Positions 9,211-18,251 of a stretch of DNA of 62,500 bases are shown in pieces (the stretch's first letter is position 1; every line of letters begins with the position of its first letter). The translations under genes were made by a program, and so were the position numbers. The notes below the pieces were generated by a model, which did not search any database, was not told the origin of the DNA, and saw only the letters and a list, made by a program, of their open reading frames with translations. The DNA is from Tateyamaria sp. Alg231-49 (lineage in GTDB: Bacteria > Pseudomonadota > Alphaproteobacteria > Rhodobacterales > Rhodobacteraceae): positions 1 through 62,500 of the forward strand of contig NZ_FRFA01000015.1 in the NCBI RefSeq assembly GCF_900143535.1, read 5' to 3'.

Positions 9211-10347
9211 ATGACCCTGCCCCCCCAGACCGTGGCCAAACTGGCGAATGCCCTGCCCTTTGCCATGTCATTTCTTCTGATTCCGCTGGCCTATCTGGGG
9301 GCTGCGTACGGCGGCTGGCTGATCCTGCTTTTGCCGATCGCCACGTGGTACCTGTTTTCCGTCCTTGATCTGGCCGTCGGGCTAAACACTGACAACGCTG
9401 ACCTGGACACGTCCGAAGAGGACATGTTCTGGTACCGCGCCATCACCCTTGTCTGGGCACCAGCGCAATTTGTGATGCTGTTTTCGTTAATCGCCTATGT
9501 GGCCCCGGCGACGCACCTGACGGGGCTGGAAAAGTTCGGCGTTTTCTTTGGCGTTGGCGTGATCAGCGGCACGGTGGGGATCAACTACAGCCACGAGCTA
9601 ATGCACCAGAAAAACAAGATTGAACGCTGGCTGGCTGACTTCCTGCTGGCAATGGTGCTCTATTCTCATTTCCGGTCCGAACACCTTCTGGTGCATCACC
9701 GCTATGTTGGCACGCCGCGTGATCCGGTAACGGCGCGCATGAACGAGAGCTTTTACCGCTTTTATCCGCGCGTTCTGCACCAGTGTTTCTGGTCGGCATG
9801 GGGCGCGGAAAAGGCGATGTTGGCGCGCAAAGACCTGCCTGCGACAGACTTTTCCAACCCGTTTTGGAAGTACGGCGCGCTGCAACTGGCCTTTGTGCTG
9901 TTGGCCTTTGTGCTTGGGGGCTGGGTCGGTGTTGTCCTTTTCGCGGTGCAGGCGGGCGTGGCCATCTGGCAGCTGGAACTGGTCAACTACATCGAACATT
10001 ACGGGCTGACGCGTAAACATCTGGGCGATGGGAAATACGAACACACTCAACCCCGCCATTCATGGAATTCAGCGCAAAAGGCATCGAACTGGCTGCTGAT
10101 CAACCTGCAACGCCACTCCGATCATCACTACAAGCCAGATCGCCGCTTTCCCGTCTTGCAAAACTATACCGAGGCCGACGCCCCGCAATTGCCCTATGGC
10201 TATTCAGTGATGACCATCGCGGCGATGATGCCACGCATCTGGCGCCGTGTGATGAACCCACGCGTGCACAAATGGCGGGGCATGTACTACCCCGAAATCA
10301 CCGACTGGAAAGCCTATAACAAGGCAACCAACCCGCTGCCGCGCTAG
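9211..10347 (+). CDS. alkB: Alkane 1-monooxygenase AlkB
   Basis: A 378-residue integral-membrane non-haem di-iron hydroxylase that oxidises the terminal carbon of n-alkanes. All the diagnostic histidine clusters are present: HELMH, HLLVHHRYVGT, NYIEHYGL and LQRHSDHH. About six membrane helices are visible. ATG 9211 follows a GAAGGAA ribosome-binding site; the longer open frame from 9130 is not needed. AlkB takes electrons from rubredoxin, but no rubredoxin or rubredoxin reductase gene is next to it. It ends 3 bp from the convergent cytochrome gene. A role in hydrocarbon or fatty-chain use is likely. Confidence 0.95.
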   Translation: MTLPPQTVAKLANALPFAMSFLLIPLAYLGAAYGGWLILLLPIATWYLFSVLDLAVGLNTDNADLDTSEEDMFWYRAITLVWAPAQFVMLFSLIAYVAPATHLTGLEKFGVFFGVGVISGTVGINYSHELMHQKNKIERWLADFLLAMVLYSHFRSEHLLVHHRYVGTPRDPVTARMNESFYRFYPRVLHQCFWSAWGAEKAMLARKDLPATDFSNPFWKYGALQLAFVLLAFVLGGWVGVVLFAVQAGVAIWQLELVNYIEHYGLTRKHLGDGKYEHTQPRHSWNSAQKASNWLLINLQRHSDHHYKPDRRFPVLQNYTEADAPQLPYGYSVMTIAAMMPRIWRRVMNPRVHKWRGMYYPEITDWKAYNKATNPLPR

Positions 10348-10350
10348 ACG

Positions 10351-10749
10351 CTATTCCTGCAGCGTCCTTAAGTAGGCGAGCAGATCCACGACCGGTGAAC
10401 TTGTCATGATCGGTTGGCCCGTTTCGGCCTTGAGCGGTACGCTGTCGATATCAAAGAACGACCCATAAACCGGCATCATTGATCCATGACTGACCAACGG
10501 GTCCCGCCCATCGATGCGCATCACAATGCGAGCAACCGGAAACACCCCCCCATTCTGAGCGGTCAGCTGGCTCAGGTCAGTGGGCTGGACCAGTAGCGCA
10601 GGCGCCATGGGACCGTCGCCATAGGCATCCAGACCATGACAGACCGCGCAGTGGGTCTCAAAAACCTGTTTTCCGTTTTTGGCATCTTCGGACCATGCCG
10701 CACCGCACAACGCGGATATCGCGGCTACGCACGTGATCAAGAGTTTCAT
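10351..10749 (-). CDS. Small single-haem c-type cytochrome
   Basis: A 132-residue periplasmic cytochrome c. A signal peptide covers about residues 1-20 (cleavage after AAWS). The haem site is CAVCH near residue 36, and methionines in the SHGSMMPVYG segment are candidates for the sixth ligand. ATG 10749 is chosen over upstream starts because it follows a GGAGACC ribosome-binding site and gives a clean signal peptide. It lies about 100 bp downstream of the GMC oxidoreductase on the same strand and is probably the electron acceptor of that dehydrogenase. Confidence 0.88.
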   Translation of the reverse strand: MKLLITCVAAISALCGAAWSEDAKNGKQVFETHCAVCHGLDAYGDGPMAPALLVQPTDLSQLTAQNGGVFPVARIVMRIDGRDPLVSHGSMMPVYGSFFDIDSVPLKAETGQPIMTSSPVVDLLAYLRTLQE

Positions 10750-10849
10750 CAACGGTCTCCTCATCTGATTGATACCCTCATAATACCCCGATTGAATCAG
10801 GGCTGACCTGATCCGGATCAATTTCACGCAGAAAAACTGTGCAGTGGTT

Positions 10850-12490
10850 TCAGGCGATCAGTCGATCCGCGAGGCGGACGGCTAGCGCCTGAATGGTCAT
10901 CGCCGGGGCCTCTCCTCCGCCGCTGCTGGGAAAGACACTGGCGTCAGCAATATATAGATTTTCGACGTCATGCGCGCGTCCGAACGCATCCACCACGGAT
11001 GTCGTCGGATCATCGCCCATGCGGCAGGTGCCAAAGGCGTGGGTGGCGGTAAAGCTGTCCCATGAACCGTATTCTTCGCGAACTTCCTCAACACCCGCCG
11101 CTGCCAACAGGGCACGGCACTGACCGGCCATGAAGCGTAACAGTGCAAGTGAATGGTCGCTCAAAACTGAATTGATCTGGGCGACGGGCACGCCCGCATC
11201 GTCCACCTGCTTAGGATCAAGTGCGACAAAGCTGCGGGCATCCGGGATCGTCTCACCCGTTCCAGAGACCGAGATGGCGGAGCCGAAATCGCGCCACATC
11301 TGCGCCTTGAACGCCGCCCCATAGCCATCCACCACGCGGCTGGCATAAGCGACGGGTCCCATCAGTCCTACCTCTTGGGTCGAGGCCGTAAAGCGGCACC
11401 CCCCTGCAACGCCCGGCACCGAACCGGGACTGTTGTAGGTCCATGATACGGCGTCCGCTGGCAATCCTTTGTGCGAATTCCTAAGCCCTGCGCGCAGCCC
11501 CGCACTGGTCCATCCCAGCGTCTCCATGAAATTACGACCGACCTGCCCCGAACTGTTCGCTAGGTCACTTGCCAGAAGCAGGCGCGGGGTTTGTACGGCT
11601 CCGGCGGCTAGGATCAGGATTGGTGTGTCCAGTTCGAAAGGCGCCCCGCCCCGCACCCCAGTCACAGAGCGTATGCGCCCGCCCGCTCCGGCGATCAGCC
11701 GCGTCACCTGTGCATCAGTCCAGATGGTCAGAAGGCCCGTTGCCTCAGCTTTGCGGATGAAGGTGACATCCGCCGATCCCTTGTCTCCCAGCGGGCAGCC
11801 GCGCGAACAGTTGCCGCAATAGTTGCAGTTGGGCCGCCCATCCTTGGGCTCGGACAAGGCCGCGCGGGTGTTGGGTTCCCAGATCACGCCCAATTGCTCG
11901 CCCGCCTCTACCAATGCGCGCGCAGAGGTGCTGAGCGGGTGGGCCGGTTGCAAATGCGCATCCGAGGGCCAGCGCGGGCTTGGGGATGGGGCACCTGCCA
12001 CGCCGATCTCGGCCTCGCATGTCACATAGAGCGGTTCGAGATCATCAAAGCTAAGCGGCCAGTCCGCCCCAACCCCTTGATCCGATGCGAGGTGGAAAGA
12101 GGATGGATTCAGTCTGTGCGCTTCGCCAACATAATGCAGCGTGCTGCCACCAACACCCTGAACATGCGAATAGCCTGCGGCACTTGGCACCCGCACCGGG
12201 TTGTTAAAAAGCCGGCCCGATACCGTGTTCCATGTGGCCAGGTCCACGTCTTCCGGATCCAGCGTGCCCAGATCGCCGTAGGATACGGCACCCTGTGAAT
12301 TGGGCTTTGTCGGAAACCCGCGTCGTTCCCAATCTGCATTTGTCAGGGGATAGTCGACAGACGGATCAAATCGCGGTCCAGCCTCAAGGATGAGAACGCG
12401 CAGCCCGTGGCCGCACAACCGCCATGCCGCCGCGGCGCCCCCCGCGCCTGCACCGATAATTACAGCATCATATTTCCCATCTACTGCCAT
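10850..12490 (-). CDS. GMC-family FAD-dependent dehydrogenase
   Basis: A 546-residue glucose-methanol-choline oxidoreductase. The FAD-binding GAGAGGAAAAWRL loop is at about residues 13-25, a Cys-rich stretch (CNYCGNCSRGC) lies near 222-232, and the C-terminal catalytic His region contains HAFGTCRMG. This arrangement fits the large subunit of membrane-bound gluconate, sorbitol or alcohol dehydrogenases rather than soluble oxidases. The start overlaps the 3' end of the subunit-3-like gene by 10 bp. The substrate is not evident. Confidence 0.9.
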   Translation of the reverse strand: MAVDGKYDAVIIGAGAGGAAAAWRLCGHGLRVLILEAGPRFDPSVDYPLTNADWERRGFPTKPNSQGAVSYGDLGTLDPEDVDLATWNTVSGRLFNNPVRVPSAAGYSHVQGVGGSTLHYVGEAHRLNPSSFHLASDQGVGADWPLSFDDLEPLYVTCEAEIGVAGAPSPSPRWPSDAHLQPAHPLSTSARALVEAGEQLGVIWEPNTRAALSEPKDGRPNCNYCGNCSRGCPLGDKGSADVTFIRKAEATGLLTIWTDAQVTRLIAGAGGRIRSVTGVRGGAPFELDTPILILAAGAVQTPRLLLASDLANSSGQVGRNFMETLGWTSAGLRAGLRNSHKGLPADAVSWTYNSPGSVPGVAGGCRFTASTQEVGLMGPVAYASRVVDGYGAAFKAQMWRDFGSAISVSGTGETIPDARSFVALDPKQVDDAGVPVAQINSVLSDHSLALLRFMAGQCRALLAAAGVEEVREEYGSWDSFTATHAFGTCRMGDDPTTSVVDAFGRAHDVENLYIADASVFPSSGGGEAPAMTIQALAVRLADRLIA

Positions 12491-12960
12491 GGCGGGGGAT
12501 ATCCGGCAGGTTGGGGGGCGGTGTTCAGGCCAAAGGCACGCGCCACTTCAGGTTTGGAGTAATAGAATTCGACCCCCGTCAGACGCACGAGTAGAAAAAA
12601 GCGGCCCGGCAGCGTATCGCGATCCGCCGTGCTCATCCATTCCACGACGCGCTCTTGGTCGGACAGGGACAGCGTGTGGAAAGGCCCGCGACCTGTCTTG
12701 TTCAACCACTGTGTTCCGACGGCGAGAAACTGACCGAACTGCGGGGACTCGCTGGCAAAATCGACAAGATCGCCCGCCACATTTAGCGCGCTGGCCGCAG
12801 GTGTCAGATCATCTGCGGGCAAGAGTACGTCAAGGTAGGCGCTTAGGGTTTGTTCATCTATCTGGTAAGATGCCCCGGACACCTGCTGTGCTAGCGCATG
12901 ACCGGAAAGACTAGCCGCAAGCGCACTCAACAAAACGCGCCTGCGAGAGATCGACAGCAT
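12481..12960 (-). CDS. Gluconate 2-dehydrogenase subunit 3-like Tat-exported protein
   Basis: A 159-residue protein resembling the small gamma subunit (subunit 3) of gluconate dehydrogenase. The N-terminus, SRRRVLLSALAASLSGHALA, looks like a twin-arginine signal with cleavage after ALA (about residue 24). In characterised relatives this subunit escorts the folded flavoprotein, which lacks its own signal, through the Tat pathway. It is first in the run with the GMC subunit and the cytochrome, which supports one periplasmic dehydrogenase complex feeding the respiratory chain. Confidence 0.82.
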   Translation of the reverse strand: MLSISRRRVLLSALAASLSGHALAQQVSGASYQIDEQTLSAYLDVLLPADDLTPAASALNVAGDLVDFASESPQFGQFLAVGTQWLNKTGRGPFHTLSLSDQERVVEWMSTADRDTLPGRFFLLVRLTGVEFYYSKPEVARAFGLNTAPQPAGYPPPWQ

Positions 12961-13021
12961 TTCACACCCTTTGATGTCTGCGGTCAGAGGCGACGTCGCC
13001 TATTGCCAGCAGTCTTCGACC

Positions 13022-13564
13022 TTAATCGAAAATAGGAGAGTCAATAACATCCCCAACGATTGGGTCATCACTTGCAGCCGGTACGGTTTCTTCATCGAGT
13101 GACAGCTTACCGATCGAGTGAAGGGTCAGATAACCCTCATAGGTCTGATCAAAGAAGATATCCGCTCCTACCGCAACGAATTCTCCGTTTACGCCAGCGA
13201 CTGCAAAGGGCTGATCAATCTTGAAACTGTAGCCAAAGCCAAGTTCCGCTTGCGCATCATCGTCGCCAATTAGGCCGGTCAATTTGATCTTGTCGAATGA
13301 GAACCCGTCAGTGAATCCAAAATGCGCCGACAGTTTCGCTCCTGTGACGTCTTCATCCACGTCAATATCGCCATAGGCCACGCCCAGAATGCCTTCGACA
13401 CCCTGTCCCCGCGACCCAAACGTCCAGGACAAACCGGCAAACAGCGTTGTGTCGCTTTTTCCGACAAGGGTCGTTGTGGGTGGGGCTGCGAGACTACCGG
13501 CCAAAGTTGCTGTTGGAACAGCCAACATCAAAGCGATGGCGGCCAAAATACGACTAAGAAACAT
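13022..13564 (-). CDS. Exported protein of unknown function, beta-rich
   Basis: A 180-residue protein with a clear signal peptide (residues 1-22, cleavage after TLAG or ATLA). The mature part alternates hydrophobic and polar residues with many glycines (VEGILGVAYGDIDV, AELGFGYSFKI), which suggests beta strands, possibly a small outer-membrane barrel or an adhesin-like fold. No cysteines or catalytic motif are seen. No family was recognised. It is monocistronic, with 60 bp to the Tat-exported subunit gene downstream. Confidence 0.7.
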   Translation of the reverse strand: MFLSRILAAIALMLAVPTATLAGSLAAPPTTTLVGKSDTTLFAGLSWTFGSRGQGVEGILGVAYGDIDVDEDVTGAKLSAHFGFTDGFSFDKIKLTGLIGDDDAQAELGFGYSFKIDQPFAVAGVNGEFVAVGADIFFDQTYEGYLTLHSIGKLSLDEETVPAASDDPIVGDVIDSPIFD

Positions 13565-13788
13565 AGCTCTTTCCCTTTTATCTTTATCAAAAAATATGAG
13601 GCGTAATACGCGCTCAAGGATCGTTCTGTACCCTTATGAAGTAGCTGATAAACAAGGAGAAGTCACTTGGTTCCTCGCAGAGTTAACTCAAGTTGCACTA
13701 TACTTGTCACAAATTTGTGCGCTCAAAGAGCACCGGAGGGCGGCGCTTCGAGAATCCGACGCTGTTCGCTCGGGCAAAGCCCTCGGCG

Positions 13789-15141
13789 TCATGGCTGCAC
13801 CCAGATTGGCACCGGCTGCGCCACGCCACGCACGCTCTGATCCGGACCACGCTGCCAGTCCGCTTCGCCGCCCGCAGCAGTCACGATCGCATCACTGGCG
13901 ACCACCTGCACATTCAGTGCGCGTGTCAGCCCCTCTAACCGGCTGGCAAGGTTCACCGTGTCACCAAGCACCGCAAACTCAAGCCGGTTTGCCCCGATAT
14001 CCCCCAAAACCACCTGCCCGTAGTGCAGGCCAAAGCGGGCATCGATACCGGGCAGGCCTGCCTTTTGACGGTCCGCATTCAGAGCCTGCATCCGCCGTAC
14101 CATGGCCCGAACACAAGCCAGCGCCCTTTCCGCATCATCCGGTTTGGGCAAGGGGGTGCCAAAGCTGGCCATCAATCCGTCGCCCAGATACTTGTCCAGC
14201 GTTCCACCATGCGCGAACACTTCGCTCTCCATCTCTCGGTGAAAGATGCGCAAGGTGTCGATGACTTCCTGCGGCGAACGGCCATCGGCATAGGTCGTGA
14301 ACCCGACAATATCGACAAACAGGATGGCCGCATCATGGGTGCGCACCTTGCCCAACGGTTCATCCTTTTGGGACAGTTCATCCACGACCGTCGGTGAAAA
14401 ATAGCGCGACAGGTTCGCGCGTTCCCGTGCCATCTCGGCACTGTCGAGCACGAGGTTCTGATAGCGGCGCACGGTCACGGCAAGGATGCAGGCAACGATG
14501 AAGAAGACGACAACTTCCTGAATGCGAAGATCCCAATGAACAAGGTTGGGATCCAATTGCACGGCAAGATCAGGATATTGGGGGAACATCATTGCGGCGC
14601 CCTCGCTCGCTTGCGGATCATGCCGACCAAACCACCAGATACAGGTTGCCCCCAGCAACCACAGTGCCAGCGACCAGTTTCCAATCGCAATAATTGTGCG
14701 CCATGAATAGGTCAGCACGCCAGCGGCAAGGATGATGTAGAAATACTGGAAAACATCAAACTGGTAGATCAGCGCTGTTGGTACCTCGCGGTCCAGCAAA
14801 GGGTTTGGAACAAGCAACGCCAAAGTCATGACCAACAGGTCCAAAAATAGCAGTACAAGTTCCGCGCCAGACTGACCCACTTGCCCGACGTAGCGCTGGG
14901 CCAATCCGATCAACGCCAAGCAAAACAAAAGCCCATGATACCAGATCACATCCCAATTGGGGTTCAGGAAAACCAACAAGACAGCCGTCGCGCCTAACGC
15001 AACCAAGCGCGCCTTGACGGCCAGTTCCATGCCTTCGCGCTTGTTGCGTTCCAGTGCCTCCTGCGCGTGACGGTGTATGGGGCGCGATTGCACGTCCGAT
15101 CCACGCGCATCCACCAAGTTTGCAGTCTTGCCTTGATCCAT
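13789..15141 (-). CDS. Membrane-bound class III adenylate/guanylate cyclase
   Basis: A 450-residue protein with about six membrane helices in residues 45-235, then a class III nucleotidyl cyclase domain (about 265-430). The catalytic set is intact: metal-binding Asp in LFVDIVGFT and in KYLGDGLMASFG, a substrate-binding Lys before the second Asp, and the transition-state Asn and Arg in TVNLASRLEG. The N-terminal domain is not a known sensor type. ATG 15141 follows AGGCGCACGAAG. The longer frame to 15276 would run through a terminator and is rejected. It makes cAMP (or cGMP) at the inner membrane in response to an unknown cue. Confidence 0.88.
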   Translation of the reverse strand: MDQGKTANLVDARGSDVQSRPIHRHAQEALERNKREGMELAVKARLVALGATAVLLVFLNPNWDVIWYHGLLFCLALIGLAQRYVGQVGQSGAELVLLFLDLLVMTLALLVPNPLLDREVPTALIYQFDVFQYFYIILAAGVLTYSWRTIIAIGNWSLALWLLGATCIWWFGRHDPQASEGAAMMFPQYPDLAVQLDPNLVHWDLRIQEVVVFFIVACILAVTVRRYQNLVLDSAEMARERANLSRYFSPTVVDELSQKDEPLGKVRTHDAAILFVDIVGFTTYADGRSPQEVIDTLRIFHREMESEVFAHGGTLDKYLGDGLMASFGTPLPKPDDAERALACVRAMVRRMQALNADRQKAGLPGIDARFGLHYGQVVLGDIGANRLEFAVLGDTVNLASRLEGLTRALNVQVVASDAIVTAAGGEADWQRGPDQSVRGVAQPVPIWVQP

Positions 15142-15189
15142 CTTCGTGCGCCTCGCGACTGTGATCCCACCAATGTAATACGCATTAAC

Positions 15190-15217
15190 AAAAAAGCCCC
15201 GCCAAAAGAGGCGGGGC
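15190..15217 (-). terminator. Rho-independent terminator of ccrM
   Basis: On the minus strand GCCCCGCC, a 6-base loop and GGCGGGGC form a perfect 8-bp GC stem followed by a run of T (the A-tract at 15190-15195 on the plus strand). It lies about 75 bp past the ccrM stop and upstream of the cyclase start, so it should separate the two transcripts. Confidence 0.88.
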
Positions 15218-15290
15218 AAGGTGAAGTGCCTATTGTCAGCCCTTTGACAAGGCCGCAGGCACCCGGCGGTGTTCAATTAGTTTTGAGGCT

Positions 15291-16391
<1,101 letters not shown>

Positions 16392-16442
16392 CTATCTGCC
16401 TCTGTCCCCGGTGCTTTTGCACTCGTTGGTTGATGGCAGGAT

Positions 16443-16481
16443 GAGTCATTGGCGATTCGCGGTCAATTTCTTTTTTGAATC
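16443..16481. promoter_or_regulatory. Cluster of three GANTC methylation sites upstream of ccrM
   Basis: GAGTC (16443-16447), GATTC (16454-16458) and GAATC (16477-16481) lie within 39 bp between ccrM and rnhB, 52-90 bp upstream of the ccrM start codon. GANTC is the CcrM target. In Caulobacter, GANTC sites near the ccrM promoter are known to affect its expression, so autoregulation through hemimethylation is a reasonable inference here. Confidence 0.7.
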
Positions 16482-16503
16482 AAAGCCTTAAGAAATATAC
16501 TTG

Positions 16504-17097
16504 TCACAACATATTGTGGACAGGCTTGAACGTTCGTCTATGACATGCGGTCACCCCAAGATTTTGCAGCGCCAACCTGTGGCTTTTTGATGGGTAGCCC
16601 ATGTTCGTCTCCCACCCATAGCCCGGATGCTGTTGCGCCAAATCCACCATGATCCTGTCGCGACATATTTTGGCCACAATTGAGGCCGCTGCGACGGAGA
16701 GACTTCGCGCATCACCGCGCACAATCGGCGTCGCCGGTAGATTCAGATCGCGGGGCAACATGGTACCATCGACCAACACGTGATCCGGCGGCACCCGCAG
16801 ACCACCCACCGCACGCACCATCGCCAGATGTGCGGCGCGCAAAATGTTCAGCTCTTCAATCTCGCGCACCGACGCATGGGCCACTGAGACATCCGCCGAG
16901 GCGATAATCTCGCCCCAAAGCGCCTCGCGCTTTTTCAGCGACAGCTTCTTGGAATCGTCCAAACCGTCCGGAATGCGCGCCACATCCAATACAACCGCCG
17001 CAGCCGTCACCGGCCCGGCCAGCGGTCCGCGGCCAACTTCATCAACGCCGGCCACCCGACCCCCAATCCGCGTCTCAAATGCAAAGTCGGGCACCAC
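16504..17097 (-). CDS. rnhB: Ribonuclease HII
   Basis: A 197-residue RNase HII, which nicks at ribonucleotides in DNA and removes RNA from RNA-DNA hybrids. The GVDEVGRGPLAGPV motif (about residues 17-30) carries the Asp-Glu active-site pair, and the later catalytic Asp is in HVLVDGTMLP. The start is GTG 17097 after AGAAGG. It lies directly upstream of ccrM on the same strand with 112 bp between them, and the GANTC cluster sits in that gap. Confidence 0.94.
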   Translation of the reverse strand: MVPDFAFETRIGGRVAGVDEVGRGPLAGPVTAAAVVLDVARIPDGLDDSKKLSLKKREALWGEIIASADVSVAHASVREIEELNILRAAHLAMVRAVGGLRVPPDHVLVDGTMLPRDLNLPATPIVRGDARSLSVAAASIVAKICRDRIMVDLAQQHPGYGWETNMGYPSKSHRLALQNLGVTACHRRTFKPVHNML

Positions 17098-17226
17098 ACC
17101 ACCTTCTCTGTTTCAGAACATCCCTGCTCGGTGCGCAAAAACGCACTTTCTGGAAGAAAGTGCAAACATCACGTACCGCCGTTAGGGGCGCTCCTACTTT
17201 TTTTTTGTCCGCCGCTTGGCGAAACG

Positions 17227-17254
17227 AAAAAAGGCCGGTGCCCGAACACCGACC
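17227..17254 (-). terminator. Rho-independent terminator
   Basis: On the minus strand GGTCGGTG, a 6-base loop and CACCGGCC pair over 8 bp (one G-T wobble) and are followed by six T. It lies about 55 bp past the stop of the exported Cys-repeat protein at 17310 and upstream of rnhB, ending that transcript. Confidence 0.85.
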
Positions 17255-17309
17255 TTTCAGTTTGGCTGCCCCTCGGTAACTGGGGAAAAGGGGCCGCCGG
17301 AGCCCGCTC

Positions 17310-17807
17310 TTAACGACGGGCCAATTGGTACCCCTGTTTGTTCAGGCATCGCGCGCTGTAGGCATAGCCCGCCCCATTGCGCGTCCGAACCCGGCGACCA
17401 CACTGATTGGGCAGAGAATTTGTGAACTGATAATTGCGGTTCAGACAACGTTGGCCAAAGGCCTGAATGTCGCGCCCATTTTGCGTCTCAACATTGAACA
17501 GACAGCGCTGAGGCAGCAGCTTGCGATTCACCTGACGCGGCAAGGGGCGGGTTTGGATATGCCCGCGATGCGGCTGAACGTGACGTGGCTGGACTTTGGG
17601 CTTTGGAGCGTACGCCTTCTGCCGTGCCTTTTTGTCGTCTTTGCGCTTGTTGATCGCTGTGCCGACAACGGCCAACCCAAGGATTACAGCCAGCGCTGCT
17701 GCCAAATCATCATTTCCCGCGCGGGCCGGAACCGCAGAAAACCCGGTGATGGCAATGGCGATGGCAGCGATTGTCCCAATAAATTGGCGATGGATACGAA
17801 GTGTCAT
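17310..17807 (-). CDS. Exported protein with duplicated Cys-containing module
   Basis: A 165-residue protein with a signal peptide (cleavage after ARA, residue 30) followed by a second hydrophobic stretch (37-52), a basic Lys/Pro/His-rich linker (55-97) and a C-terminal tandem duplication. The two modules (about 98-128 and 132-162) share the pattern L-P-x2-C, then N-G, then R-C-L-N, then Y-Q. Each module has two cysteines (102 and 121; 136 and 154), presumably one disulfide apiece. The family is not recognised. The basic linker and oxidised modules suggest a periplasmic or surface role such as binding envelope polymers; this is a guess. It has its own terminator. Confidence 0.7.
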   Translation of the reverse strand: MTLRIHRQFIGTIAAIAIAITGFSAVPARAGNDDLAAALAVILGLAVVGTAINKRKDDKKARQKAYAPKPKVQPRHVQPHRGHIQTRPLPRQVNRKLLPQRCLFNVETQNGRDIQAFGQRCLNRNYQFTNSLPNQCGRRVRTRNGAGYAYSARCLNKQGYQLARR

Positions 17808-17969
17808 GATGGCCGTCCTTTTTGTTGTGCAAACCAGGATTTTGGTGATGCACCGAACTTGGGGGCCACCTCTTCAGACAGGCAATAACGGTGCCAAGTT
17901 ATCCAATATCAACGGCTCCAGCCCCCTGATGTTATTGAATATCCGGTGCAATAAGCGCAGTTTGGCGCC

Positions 17970-18251
17970 ATGAAACAGATCACGCTCTCTTTCGCCCTGA
18001 TCCTCGGACTGGCGGGCGCGGCGCAGGCGCAATGCTATGCCGATTACAAGGCCAAGCAGGACAACCCGCTCCGGCTGCACTACGGTGTGGCGCAAGTCTC
18101 CGGCGCATGCAGCGCCGGAAACGCCGCTCAGCAAATCAGGCCCCGCCTTGCGGCACAAGGATGGACCCTGCTGCAAATCCAATCCGTTTTCGGCCCCGAA
18201 GGGCTAGATCAAAGGAAAGCCAGTGCAGGACAATTCTACCTCCGCTTCTGA
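17970..18251 (+). CDS. Small exported protein of unknown function
   Basis: A 93-residue protein with a strong signal peptide (residues 1-20, cleavage at AQA). The mature protein has two cysteines that could form one disulfide (in QCYADY and SGACSAG). No family was recognised. The 3' end overlaps the next gene by 29 bp, so the two are translated from one message, which suggests a periplasmic partner for the membrane protein that follows. Confidence 0.7.
   Translation: MKQITLSFALILGLAGAAQAQCYADYKAKQDNPLRLHYGVAQVSGACSAGNAAQQIRPRLAAQGWTLLQIQSVFGPEGLDQRKASAGQFYLRF

Noticed and set aside
12988..13001. Palindrome AGGCGACGTCGCCT as terminator of the 13022 gene
   Set aside because: It is a perfect 14-bp palindrome but has no loop or T-run, so terminator function is not supported.
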